Assembly: GCA_051001455.1 (NCBI GenBank)
Contig: JBPCNH010000023.1
Span: forward strand, 1 to 64,000
Source: JBPCNH01 sp051001455
Lineage (GTDB): Bacteria > Actinomycetota > CADDZG01 > WHSQ01
Length of the DNA stretch: 64,000 bases
Reading direction: 5' to 3'
Part shown: positions 24,912 to 32,845 of the stretch, piece after piece
Layout: the number at the start of each line of letters is the position of its first letter
Position numbering within the stretch: the first letter of the stretch is position 1
The notes under the pieces: generated by a model
Databases searched by the model: none
What the model saw: the letters and a program-made list of their open reading frames with translations, nothing else
What the model was told of the DNA's origin: nothing
Position numbers and translations under genes: made by a program

Positions 24912-25741
24912 CAGTCTCTTTCCACGAGGAGATTGTCTATCAACCGGGTCGAGCCTAGGCGTGCCGCGACGAGAAGAAGAACGTCCTCGCCGGAACTCGG
25001 CACACCGAAGGTAACCGGGTCCACGATAGCTACGTACCCAACTTCGATCCCACCTCGCTCTTCGAGAACAGCCCTCATCGCGGCCTCGGCTCCGCCCAGA
25101 TCCTCCCCAGCTTCGAGCGCGCTACGACCGGCGTTCAGCGAAAGCCACAGGGCCGTTGCTCTAACGCGGTCCTCCGCCGCGAGATAAACGTTCCGGCTGC
25201 TGAGAGCAAGGCCGTCTTCGGCTCGCACGATCGGAGCAACGATGATGGAGACGGGGATGTCGAGATCGGCCACCATCTTCTTGATCACGGCTACTTGCTG
25301 GGCGTCCTTCTGACCGAACACCGCCACGTCTGGAGTAACGATGTTGAAAAGTTTGACGACGACCGTGGCAACCCCGTCGAAATGCCCGGGACGAGCCGCG
25401 CCTTCGAGCTGGTCTCCTAAGCCTCCGACGTGAACCGTTGTGTCTGCGCCTTCCGGATACATCGTCTCGACCGATGGGGCGAAGACCACGTCAACCCCGC
25501 GTTCCTGCAACAGAGAGATGTCCCGCTCTTCGTCACGAGGGTACGAAGCGAGATCTTCGTTGGGCGCGAATTGCAAGGGGTTCACGAAGACACTCACGAC
25601 GACGAGTTCCCCGGCGTCGCGCGCGATGTCGATCAACGAGAGATGCCCCTCGTGCAGCGACCCCATCGTCGGAACGAACGCAACCCTGCCGCGGCCCGCG
25701 ATGGTGGCGCGCAATGCGGCGACAGACCTCTCGACGATCAC
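24911..25741 (-). CDS. panC: Pantothenate synthetase
   Basis: A 276-residue ATP-dependent ligase of pantoate and beta-alanine. It has the HIGH-like FVPTMGSLHEGHLSL, NPLQFAPNEDLASYPR, FGQKDAQQVAVI and the KMSKS-equivalent LSSRNVYL. The GTG start overlaps the stop of the DUF2520 gene (GTGA). No panB or panD is in the window. Confidence 0.95.
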   Translation of the reverse strand: MIVERSVAALRATIAGRGRVAFVPTMGSLHEGHLSLIDIARDAGELVVVSVFVNPLQFAPNEDLASYPRDEERDISLLQERGVDVVFAPSVETMYPEGADTTVHVGGLGDQLEGAARPGHFDGVATVVVKLFNIVTPDVAVFGQKDAQQVAVIKKMVADLDIPVSIIVAPIVRAEDGLALSSRNVYLAAEDRVRATALWLSLNAGRSALEAGEDLGGAEAAMRAVLEERGGIEVGYVAIVDPVTFGVPSSGEDVLLLVAARLGSTRLIDNLLVERD

Positions 25742-26622
25742 CCCTTCAATGCCTCTTCGATACGGACGCCTTGGTGAGCCGTGATCCTTCCCCCTGCAAC
25801 GGCCGCCATCAGGATGGCGCGGGCCACCAGGACGTAGTGAGCCCTCGCCGGTCCTCCGGCGGTCGACAGTGCATCCAAGTGACGCTCGATCGTCGACAGA
25901 TCTCCTCGCACTATCGGGCCGGTGAGTGTCGCGGAGCCACCTCCGCCCTCGCGAGCGTTCTGGACGGTGCCGGCCGCCAGGGGTCCTAGGACCACGGCGT
26001 CCGGAGAGATCCCGGCCAGGCCGAGGAACGACTCGCCCAAGCCCATCACGGCTGCTATCCCGTTAGAGGTCATGACGCTGGCCGCGTGCCACAACGGTCG
26101 GGACTCCTCCGGAACCATCACCGGCGCGCCGCGCAGATCGTCCACGACGAGCCGGCGCGCCCAGTCCTCGAGCTCGGCGGAACAGGTGACGCCCCAACAA
26201 GAGCCCGGCAGACGCCTGATGGCGGTATCTATATCCGGACAAGCTTGAACGGGGTGAAGTGCCGCTACCCGGTTCCCTGTCGACTCTAGTGAGGACAACG
26301 GCTCCGTTCCGAAAACCCCGGCGAGATGGACCACGATCGCCTCACGTGGGACCCGACCCGAAAGATCGCGGGCCAACGGCTCGATCGCATCGTCGGGAAC
26401 GCCAAGGAGATAGACGTCTGCTGACGGGAGCGCCGCATCGTCGATCCTGAAGACATGGGCACGGAGCCGGGCGGCAGCGGCTTGCGCCGACACATCAGTG
26501 CGCGACGCGACGGCTAACACAGCATGACCCGCTTGCTCCAAGAGATGAGCGACCGCGGTACCAACCTTGCCCGCGCCGATCAATGCGATGGATGCAGGGG
26601 AAGACGAGGGAGGTGCGTCCAT
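25738..26622 (-). CDS. Rossmann-like/DUF2520 protein (candidate pantothenate-pathway reductase)
   Basis: A 294-residue protein with a dinucleotide-binding loop ALIGAGKVGTAVAHLLEQAG at the N-terminus and a helical DUF2520 C-terminal domain (SNGIAAVMGLGE, GPLAAGTVQNA, GPIVRGDLSTIERHL). Its fold resembles ketopantoate reductase and its gene is coupled to panC, so it is a candidate for the 2-dehydropantoate reduction step. That function is inferred from context only. Confidence 0.8.
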   Translation of the reverse strand: MDAPPSSSPASIALIGAGKVGTAVAHLLEQAGHAVLAVASRTDVSAQAAAARLRAHVFRIDDAALPSADVYLLGVPDDAIEPLARDLSGRVPREAIVVHLAGVFGTEPLSSLESTGNRVAALHPVQACPDIDTAIRRLPGSCWGVTCSAELEDWARRLVVDDLRGAPVMVPEESRPLWHAASVMTSNGIAAVMGLGESFLGLAGISPDAVVLGPLAAGTVQNAREGGGGSATLTGPIVRGDLSTIERHLDALSTAGGPARAHYVLVARAILMAAVAGGRITAHQGVRIEEALKG

Positions 26623-26726
26623 GGCTTAGCGCTCCAGTCCACATCGGGTACCGGTCGGGCCGCGATGATAGTGCAGCCCTTCGGCCCGGGCCCGAGCCAC
26701 CTGCCGCGAAGCCTAGGTCCTGGCCC

Positions 26727-28445
26727 TCAACAATCGAAGGTGCGCTTCAAACGGGTCCTTTGATCGTGAGCCGTGATGACGGCGATCAATCGACAACGCT
26801 TGTTCGAGGGCCGAGAGAACCTCTTCTTGAAGACGCTCCTCGTTTCGCCTGAACGCTCCAAGGACGTGAACTTCTTCGCGACCAACCGCCAGCGACCACC
26901 GGCACGGCGCTTCAACACGACCTTCACGGAGCCTTCACCCTGGGGCTCCAACCAGCCTGTCGCCACCAAGCGGTTCGAGAACCTCTTGGGGAACATGTGA
27001 GCGGTCATGGCGACCGGTCCGGGTTCCACGGGCTCGGGCGGCGGAGCGATCGTGGGAGACGGGTCTGCGGTCGGAGTGGGACTGGGCGACGGCTCCGGGG
27101 TCGGAGTCGGACTGGGAGTTGGCTCCGGGGTCGGAGTCGGGCTCGACGTTGGGGTCGGGGTGACGGTCGGGCTCGACGTTGGGGTCGGGGAAGGGGTGGC
27201 GCCCGACGGAACGAGTAGCTCCAAAGAGGCAGCGACGTTCAGATTCCCTCCGGAGACGAGCTTGTTTGCCGACGAGGGAGCGCTCGTGACGCCTCCCAAG
27301 AGGCTCTGCCTCACGTCGGCGACGGTTGCGCCAGGGGCGGCGCTCCACAGGAGGGCGGCTGCTCCCGCGACGAACGGGGTGGCCATCGAAGTTCCCGAGC
27401 CGTAAGCCCACTTCGTTGCCGGGATCGTGCTGAGGATGCTCGTGCCCGGGGCGGCGAGATCGACGGTCTGGTCTCCGAAGTTGCTGAAGCTGGCGAGCTG
27501 ACCCAACTTGTCCGAGGCCGCCACGCAGACGACATTCTCGAGCGACAGGTTGCACGGATAAGACGAGAAGGAGTCGTTGTCGTCCCCGACGGAGTCCGCA
27601 CCGCCGTTGCCGGCCGCCGTCACGAACAGGGTGCCCGGGGCCGCTGCTATCTCGTAAGCGATGGTCTGCGAGTAGCCACCGCCTCCTAGAGAAGCGTTGA
27701 CGATCTTGGCTCCGTTGCTCGCCGCGTATCTGAACGCCAGCGCGATATCGAGAGAGGTTCCGATGCCCTCGTGGTCCAGTGCTCTGAGGGCCATCAACTT
27801 CGACTGCCAAGCCGTTCCCGCGATGCCCACGCCGTCATTGCCCCGAGCACCGGCGATGCCGGCGACGTGGGTGCCATGACCGTTGAGGTCCGTGGGATCG
27901 GCGTCGCCGCCGACCCAGTCCCATCCGAAAGAATCGTCAACGTGGCCGTTGAGGTCGTCGTCGAGCCCGTTACCCGGGATCTCCCCGCCGTTCTGCCACA
28001 GATTCGCCGACAGATCCGGGTGGCTCAGGTCTACGCCCGAATCGACCACCGCGATCGTGACGGACGAGGAGCCAGTGGTGCGGCCCCACGCCGTCGGCGC
28101 CCCGATGGCCGCGGACGACGTACCGAGACCCCACTGGTCGACATAGGCCGGGTCGTTCGGAGTGAGCGAGGAGGCGCTGTAAAGATAGTTCGGCTCGGCG
28201 TAGAGGACATCGGACCGAGCTTCGAGCTGCCGAACCGTGGCGGGGACATCCGAACGTCCGACCTCCAACACGGACACGCGCCGGAGTGCAGACGAGCGCA
28301 TCCGCGCTCCTAGACCCTTCGCCAGATCTGAACGAGCCTGCTGCGAAACGCCCGCCCGGAAAGCCACGATGACCTCTCCGGGGACTGCCTCTGGAGGACC
28401 TGATTCAGAGGAACTAGATGCTCGGGCGGCAGGCATGCCCGGCAA
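26727..28445 (-). CDS. Secreted subtilisin-family (S8) serine protease
   Basis: The product has an inhibitor-like propeptide (VPGEVIVAFRAGVSQQ, about 22-95), then the S8 domain. The triad is Asp in AVVDSGVDLSHPD, His in LNGHGTHVAGIAGA, Ser in SGTSMATPFVAGAAALL. A long Pro-Thr-Ser linker and a basic C-terminal domain of about 80 residues follow. The given TTG start falls inside the signal peptide: the frame continues upstream with a positively charged, hydrophobic stretch (LRKLVLPLVALLCLPG) but no ATG, GTG or TTG. An ATC at 28499 with AAGGGG 8 nt upstream would give a complete 27-residue signal. It is divergent from another secreted protease gene. Confidence 0.88.
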   Translation of the reverse strand: MPGMPAARASSSSESGPPEAVPGEVIVAFRAGVSQQARSDLAKGLGARMRSSALRRVSVLEVGRSDVPATVRQLEARSDVLYAEPNYLYSASSLTPNDPAYVDQWGLGTSSAAIGAPTAWGRTTGSSSVTIAVVDSGVDLSHPDLSANLWQNGGEIPGNGLDDDLNGHVDDSFGWDWVGGDADPTDLNGHGTHVAGIAGARGNDGVGIAGTAWQSKLMALRALDHEGIGTSLDIALAFRYAASNGAKIVNASLGGGGYSQTIAYEIAAAPGTLFVTAAGNGGADSVGDDNDSFSSYPCNLSLENVVCVAASDKLGQLASFSNFGDQTVDLAAPGTSILSTIPATKWAYGSGTSMATPFVAGAAALLWSAAPGATVADVRQSLLGGVTSAPSSANKLVSGGNLNVAASLELLVPSGATPSPTPTSSPTVTPTPTSSPTPTPEPTPSPTPTPEPSPSPTPTADPSPTIAPPPEPVEPGPVAMTAHMFPKRFSNRLVATGWLEPQGEGSVKVVLKRRAGGRWRLVAKKFTSLERSGETRSVFKKRFSRPSNKRCRLIAVITAHDQRTRLKRTFDC

Positions 28446-28759
28446 GCACAGAAGCGCGACCAGCGGTAGGACGAGTTTGCGTAAGTGATGGTGATTGATG
28501 TCTGTCGCCCCTTCTATGCGTTGGATGCCGCCGTGGCTTGTCTCGAGGTGCGCGTGGTGGCGCTTCCTGCGTCTTACATTCAGATATCGGTAGCCCGTCG
28601 ATTCGTCTTTAAGTCATCCGTCGAACTTCCGATAACATCACTAACCATCCCCATACGCAATGTCAGCAATTGGGGGGCCGGGGGGTTCAAAACCAGGGCA
28701 TCTTCTGGCACAGTGGACAACCCCGCCAAAGATCCTCGAACCCAGGAGATCCGAGACCT

Positions 28760-30478
28760 ATGAAGCGATCCCGCGCGCCGTTGCCTGTCGTTCTGGCGCT
28801 GGCATTGACCTTGGGAGCGATGCCTGCACAGGCGGGCCCCGGTGACACGATCGAGAAGCAGAGCGACCGGCGCGCGAACGAGGCGCCGGGGCGCATCCAC
28901 GCTCGTCCCGATGCGCTTAGCCGCGCGCTGGAGCGGGCAGAGCTAACGCCGGCCCAGTACGCGCTGCAGAGGGCGCTATCACTCTTCCACCCCCGCCTCG
29001 TCGAGCGCAGGTTTGGCGACGTCTCGGCCCCCGATCCCCACATGGCCACGCTGGTGCTCCGGGACCTGGCTCTACAGCGTGGCCAACTGACAGGAGAAGA
29101 CAGAGACGCGGCCGAGAGCCTCTTGGCTCGCCCCGATGACGAAGAGGGTGGAGCCTTCGGCGAGAGGTACACGACCAGCTCGGAGATCACCTGCCTCACG
29201 CCCCCGGTAAGGATCTGCGTGCACTGGGTCACTTCCGGGCCGGACGCAGCAACGCCGGAGCAGGTAGACGCCACGATCGCGACGATGGAGACGGTCTGGG
29301 ACGTCGAGGTGACTCAGCTCGGGTTCAGGCCTCCTAAAGCCGACAAGAACTCGCAGAACCACGGACCCGACGGAAAGACCGATATCTACCTCGCCGACAT
29401 CGGTAGCGACGGGTTTTACGGCTACTGCACCAGCGACGACCCCCGTGGTTACAGGCTTGGGTCGGCACGGTATCCGTACTATGACGTCTCGGCCTACTGC
29501 GTCATAGACAACGACTTCCTCGAGTTCCCGGACCAGACTCCGCTCGCCAACCTGCAGGTCACAGCCGCGCACGAGTTCTTCCACGCGATCCAGTTCGGGT
29601 ACGACGCCTACGAGGACTTCTGGTTGCTCGAAGGCTCCGCCACCGCCATCGAGGACGTGGTCTTCAACGACATCAACGACAACTATCAGTTCTTGCTGCC
29701 GAGCCAGTTCACCGCTCCACATAAACCGCTCGATCTCACCTCGATAAATCCGGGTGGCGCGAACTTCGGGCGCAGGTACGGAGCTTGGATCTTCTTCAGA
29801 TACATAACCGAAGTTTTTGGATTGCCCGGCGCGCCGGATGCAACCGCATTGAAGGGGATCTGGGACCGCGCCGACGGCAGCCCTCACCAGCAGTTCGGGG
29901 ATATGCCGTCGATCAAGGCCGTGAAGAAGTACATCGCCTCGAAGGGCACGTTCTTCCCGAAGCTGTTCACAAACTTCGCGGTGCAACTGCGGATGCCGGA
30001 GCTCTTCCTTGAAGGAGTGGGATACCTGAGCTATCTGCAGAGCAAAGGAGCGGATCACGCTCCAATAACGAGAGACTTCCAACTGGGTGCCTCAGAGCCG
30101 ACGAGCGGCAAGCGAACCCGCACCATCAATCATCTCGGTCACCGCTACTACCGGTTCACCCGCGCTGCCGACGCTGCCGGTGACGCGGGGTTGAAGTTCT
30201 TCCTCGACCTACCGAAGCGGTGGAAGAAGTCCAAGGCCACGATCTTGATCCACTCGAACGACGGATCGACGCGGATCAAGAGAGCCAAACTGCGGAAAGA
30301 CGGGCGGGGATGGGCGAGAGCGCCCTTCGGTAGCGACGTGATCTCAGTTGTCCTGATACTTACGAACGCAAGCACGCGTTACACGAAGTGCGAGAAACGA
30401 TACTTCATCTACAACACCTCTTGCGGTGAGCCGAAGAACGACAAGCTACCGTTCACTTTCAAAGCGAAAGTGGTCTAG
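28760..30478 (+). CDS. Secreted MXAN_6640-type putative metalloprotease
   Basis: A 572-residue exported protein. ATG 28760 starts a clean signal peptide (LPVVLALALTLGAMPAQA) with AGGAG upstream. The middle contains the zinc-protease motif HEFFHAIQF followed by a downstream acidic residue in WLLEGSATAIED, as in MXAN_6640-family proteins. The C-terminal part is beta-rich and lysine-rich. Its final codon overlaps the folK stop region by 4 bp, tail to tail. Proteolytic activity is predicted from the motif. Confidence 0.82.
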   Translation: MKRSRAPLPVVLALALTLGAMPAQAGPGDTIEKQSDRRANEAPGRIHARPDALSRALERAELTPAQYALQRALSLFHPRLVERRFGDVSAPDPHMATLVLRDLALQRGQLTGEDRDAAESLLARPDDEEGGAFGERYTTSSEITCLTPPVRICVHWVTSGPDAATPEQVDATIATMETVWDVEVTQLGFRPPKADKNSQNHGPDGKTDIYLADIGSDGFYGYCTSDDPRGYRLGSARYPYYDVSAYCVIDNDFLEFPDQTPLANLQVTAAHEFFHAIQFGYDAYEDFWLLEGSATAIEDVVFNDINDNYQFLLPSQFTAPHKPLDLTSINPGGANFGRRYGAWIFFRYITEVFGLPGAPDATALKGIWDRADGSPHQQFGDMPSIKAVKKYIASKGTFFPKLFTNFAVQLRMPELFLEGVGYLSYLQSKGADHAPITRDFQLGASEPTSGKRTRTINHLGHRYYRFTRAADAAGDAGLKFFLDLPKRWKKSKATILIHSNDGSTRIKRAKLRKDGRGWARAPFGSDVISVVLILTNASTRYTKCEKRYFIYNTSCGEPKNDKLPFTFKAKVV

Positions 30479-30960
30479 AAAGGCTCCAGCACCTCGGCTT
30501 CCCCTTCAGCTTCTGGAAGGAAGGCTGCGTAGGGCTTGCCGGTCGGATCGGACACGCCGGGATCGATCTCCAACAGAGGGATCAGAGCGAAAGCTCTTTC
30601 GGTGAGGCGCGGATGGGGGATCTGAAGATCGGCCTCTGCGACGGTGACGCCATCGATCGCCAAGATGTCGAGGTCGACGATCCGGGGTCCCCACCTCATC
30701 TGGTCGGTCTCGCGACCCAACCGCTTCTCGATCGACTTGGCAAGCTCCAGAAGCTGCCGTGGGGTCGCGTCGGTCGATACCCCGACGACGAGGTTGATGA
30801 AAGACCTCTGGGGCGGTCCGCCGACGGGTGACGTCTCGTAGAGGCTGGATGCCGCATCTACCTGGACCACTCCGGAGTTTTTGAGCTCGTCCACGGCTTG
30901 GCGGCAGAAACCCGCCCTGTCACCCACGTTCGAACCGACTCCGATCCACGCGGTGCTCAT
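30475..30960 (-). CDS. folK: 6-hydroxymethyl-7,8-dihydropterin pyrophosphokinase
   Basis: A 161-residue enzyme transferring pyrophosphate to the pterin in folate synthesis. It has the GVGSNVGDR N-terminus, FINLVVGVST, and the signature RWGPRIVDLDIL, then IPHPRLTERAFALIPL. It overlaps folB by 4 nt and is last in the fol operon. Confidence 0.95.
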   Translation of the reverse strand: MSTAWIGVGSNVGDRAGFCRQAVDELKNSGVVQVDAASSLYETSPVGGPPQRSFINLVVGVSTDATPRQLLELAKSIEKRLGRETDQMRWGPRIVDLDILAIDGVTVAEADLQIPHPRLTERAFALIPLLEIDPGVSDPTGKPYAAFLPEAEGEAEVLEPF

Positions 30961-31322
30961 CGAGCCGACCGCACGATCCGGACGCCCACGGCCTCAACCT
31001 CCTCCGGGATCGGTGCTCTCTCCTTGGCAACGGCCACCGTAACCCTCTCGATGCCCTCGAAGCCAAGCACACGATCGGCGATCACGCCCGCCAGGTGCTC
31101 CAAAAGCCGAGCGTCGGTGGCGGTGGCAACCCGCGCGATCTCACCGGTCAGCGTGCCGTAATCGAGAGTGTCGGTCAGGTCGTCGCTCAGGGACGCGCTG
31201 GCTAGATCCGTCTCGGCCTCGACATCGATCACGACGACCTGCGGCCTGGCTCGTTCCTCATCGGGCACCCCGATCCGACAGGACACACGCAGTCCCCGGA
31301 CGAACAGCACATCCGACGTCAC
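30957..31322 (-). CDS. folB: Dihydroneopterin aldolase
   Basis: A 121-residue tunnel-fold enzyme (VRGLRVSCRIGVPDEERARPQ; LEHLAGVIADRVL; VAVAKERAPIPEEVEAVGV) cleaving dihydroneopterin. Its ends overlap folP and folK by 4 nt each. Confidence 0.93.
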   Translation of the reverse strand: MTSDVLFVRGLRVSCRIGVPDEERARPQVVVIDVEAETDLASASLSDDLTDTLDYGTLTGEIARVATATDARLLEHLAGVIADRVLGFEGIERVTVAVAKERAPIPEEVEAVGVRIVRSAR

Positions 31323-32152
31323 TCGGACGCTCCCAAGATGGCTTCGGCCATCCGAACCGCGCGAACGATCGGCTCGACATCATGGACCCTGAGAATGCGA
31401 ACGCCTTTCATGCGAGCTATAACGCACGACGCTGCCGTCGCTTCCAACCGCTGATGCTCGGGCAGATCGAGGATGGCTCCGATGAAGGACTTGCGTGAGG
31501 TCCCGACCAACAAGGGGAAACCGAGATCCTGGAAGGTCTCGAGACGGGCGAGCAACTCCAGGTTTTGTGCCGCGGTCTTAGCGAACCCGATCCCCGGATC
31601 GAGAACGATGGCGTCCTCCTCGATCCCCAACGCAAGAAGATCCTCGGCGCGCCGGGCGAGGAAGCCGCGCACATCCACGACGACGTCGTCGTAGTCGGTC
31701 AAGGTCTTCATCGTCGCCGGGGTCCCCCGAGAGTGCATGATGACGATCCCCGCACCCGTCTCGGCGGCTACGCGGTCCATCTGACGGTCACTCGCCTCGC
31801 CGGCAGTGTCGTTGATCACATGTGCCCCGGCTTCGAGCGCCACCTTAGCTACCGCAGCCTTGCGCGTGTCCACCGAGATAACCGCCCCGCCGCCCGCAAG
31901 ACCTTCGATCACCGGCAAGATCCGGCGTAGCTCTTCGTCCGCCGGAACCTCCGCCGCTCCAGGCCTGGTGGACTCACCGCCGACATCGATGATCGCAGCC
32001 CCTTGCTGCCCCATCTCGGCGGCGTGCTTGAGCGCGGCGGCCGGATCGAGCCACAGTCCCCCATCGGAGAAGGAGTCGGGGGTGACGTTGAGGATGCCCA
32101 TGATGGCGGCGTCGTCAAGGTTGAGCCGGTGATCCTTCGCTGTGAATCGCAT
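31319..32152 (-). CDS. folP: Dihydropteroate synthase
   Basis: A 277-residue TIM-barrel enzyme condensing p-aminobenzoate with the pterin pyrophosphate. Motifs are MGILNVTPDSFSDGG, VGGESTRPGA, VSVDTRKA, GAHVINDTAG, DPGIGFAKT and LVGTSRKSFIG. It is the target family of sulfonamides. It follows folE by 17 nt and overlaps folB. Confidence 0.95.
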   Translation of the reverse strand: MRFTAKDHRLNLDDAAIMGILNVTPDSFSDGGLWLDPAAALKHAAEMGQQGAAIIDVGGESTRPGAAEVPADEELRRILPVIEGLAGGGAVISVDTRKAAVAKVALEAGAHVINDTAGEASDRQMDRVAAETGAGIVIMHSRGTPATMKTLTDYDDVVVDVRGFLARRAEDLLALGIEEDAIVLDPGIGFAKTAAQNLELLARLETFQDLGFPLLVGTSRKSFIGAILDLPEHQRLEATAASCVIARMKGVRILRVHDVEPIVRAVRMAEAILGASE

Positions 32153-32169
32153 GCGCAGCGCCGGCCGCT

Positions 32170-32778
32170 CTAGCGGCTGATCAACGCCAGGACTTCTGCC
32201 CGGGTCGCATCATTGCTACGGAACAGACCGCGGACAGCCGAAGTCAATGTCTTGCTACCGGGAGTCCGGACGCCGCGCATGCTCATGCACAGATGTTCGG
32301 CTTCGACCATCACGAAGATGCCTCGTGGATCGAGTGACTTCTCCAAGGCATCGGCTATCTCGGTGGTCAGCCTCTCTTGAACCTGCGGTTTCTTCGCCAC
32401 GACATCCACCAAACGTGCGATCTTCGACAAGCCCGTTATCTGACCGTTCTTGTTCGGGATGTATGCAACGTGAGCCTTGCCTACGAAAGGGATCAGATGG
32501 TGCTCGCAGACACTGTGCAAGGTGATATCTCGCACGAGGATCATCTCATCGTGGTTCGCCTCGAACACGACTCGCAACTCGTCGGCGGGGTCGCGCGATA
32601 GGCCGGAGAAAAGCTCGGCGTACATCTCGGCCACGCGGGCCGGCGTAGCGCGCAAGCCGTCCCTGTCGGGGTCCTCCCCTATCGCCTCGAGGATCGCACG
32701 CACGGCAGATTCGATCGCCGGCCTGTCTACAGGGCGACCGGCGGCACGCAGAGGACTGACGGAAGGTTCGGGTGTCAT
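32170..32778 (-). CDS. folE: GTP cyclohydrolase I
   Basis: A 202-residue enzyme starting folate synthesis from GTP. Zinc ligands lie in HSVCEHHLIPFVGKAH and EAEHLCMSMRGV; KIARLVDVVAKKPQVQERLT is conserved. First gene of folE-folP-folB-folK, separated from ftsH by a hairpin. Confidence 0.95.
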   Translation of the reverse strand: MTPEPSVSPLRAAGRPVDRPAIESAVRAILEAIGEDPDRDGLRATPARVAEMYAELFSGLSRDPADELRVVFEANHDEMILVRDITLHSVCEHHLIPFVGKAHVAYIPNKNGQITGLSKIARLVDVVAKKPQVQERLTTEIADALEKSLDPRGIFVMVEAEHLCMSMRGVRTPGSKTLTSAVRGLFRSNDATRAEVLALISR

Positions 32779-32802
32779 GGATGCAGCCTAACCATCACGG
32801 AA

Positions 32803-32834
32803 CACGAGGGGGCATGCAATCCGTGCCCCCCGTG
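32803..32834 (-). terminator. Hairpin between ftsH and folE
   Basis: On the minus strand CACGGGGGGCA pairs with TGCCCCCTCGTG around a 9-nt loop, just after the ftsH stop. There is no long U-tract, so termination may be partial. Confidence 0.5.
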
Positions 32835-32845
32835 AAAAGGAGTGG

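Noticed and set aside
27030..27200. Short repeated units that could suggest a CRISPR or tandem-repeat locus
   Set aside because: The repeats encode the Pro-Thr-Ser linker of the S8 protease and have no spacer structure.
26935..27810. Long open frame within the S8 protease gene
   Set aside because: It lies in another frame of a gene with a full catalytic triad, and its translation is Arg/Gly-rich low complexity.
29072..30082. 336-codon antisense frame across the MXAN_6640-type gene
   Set aside because: Typical shadow in high-GC DNA: Val/Arg/Glu-rich with no family motif, opposite a gene with signal peptide and HExxH.
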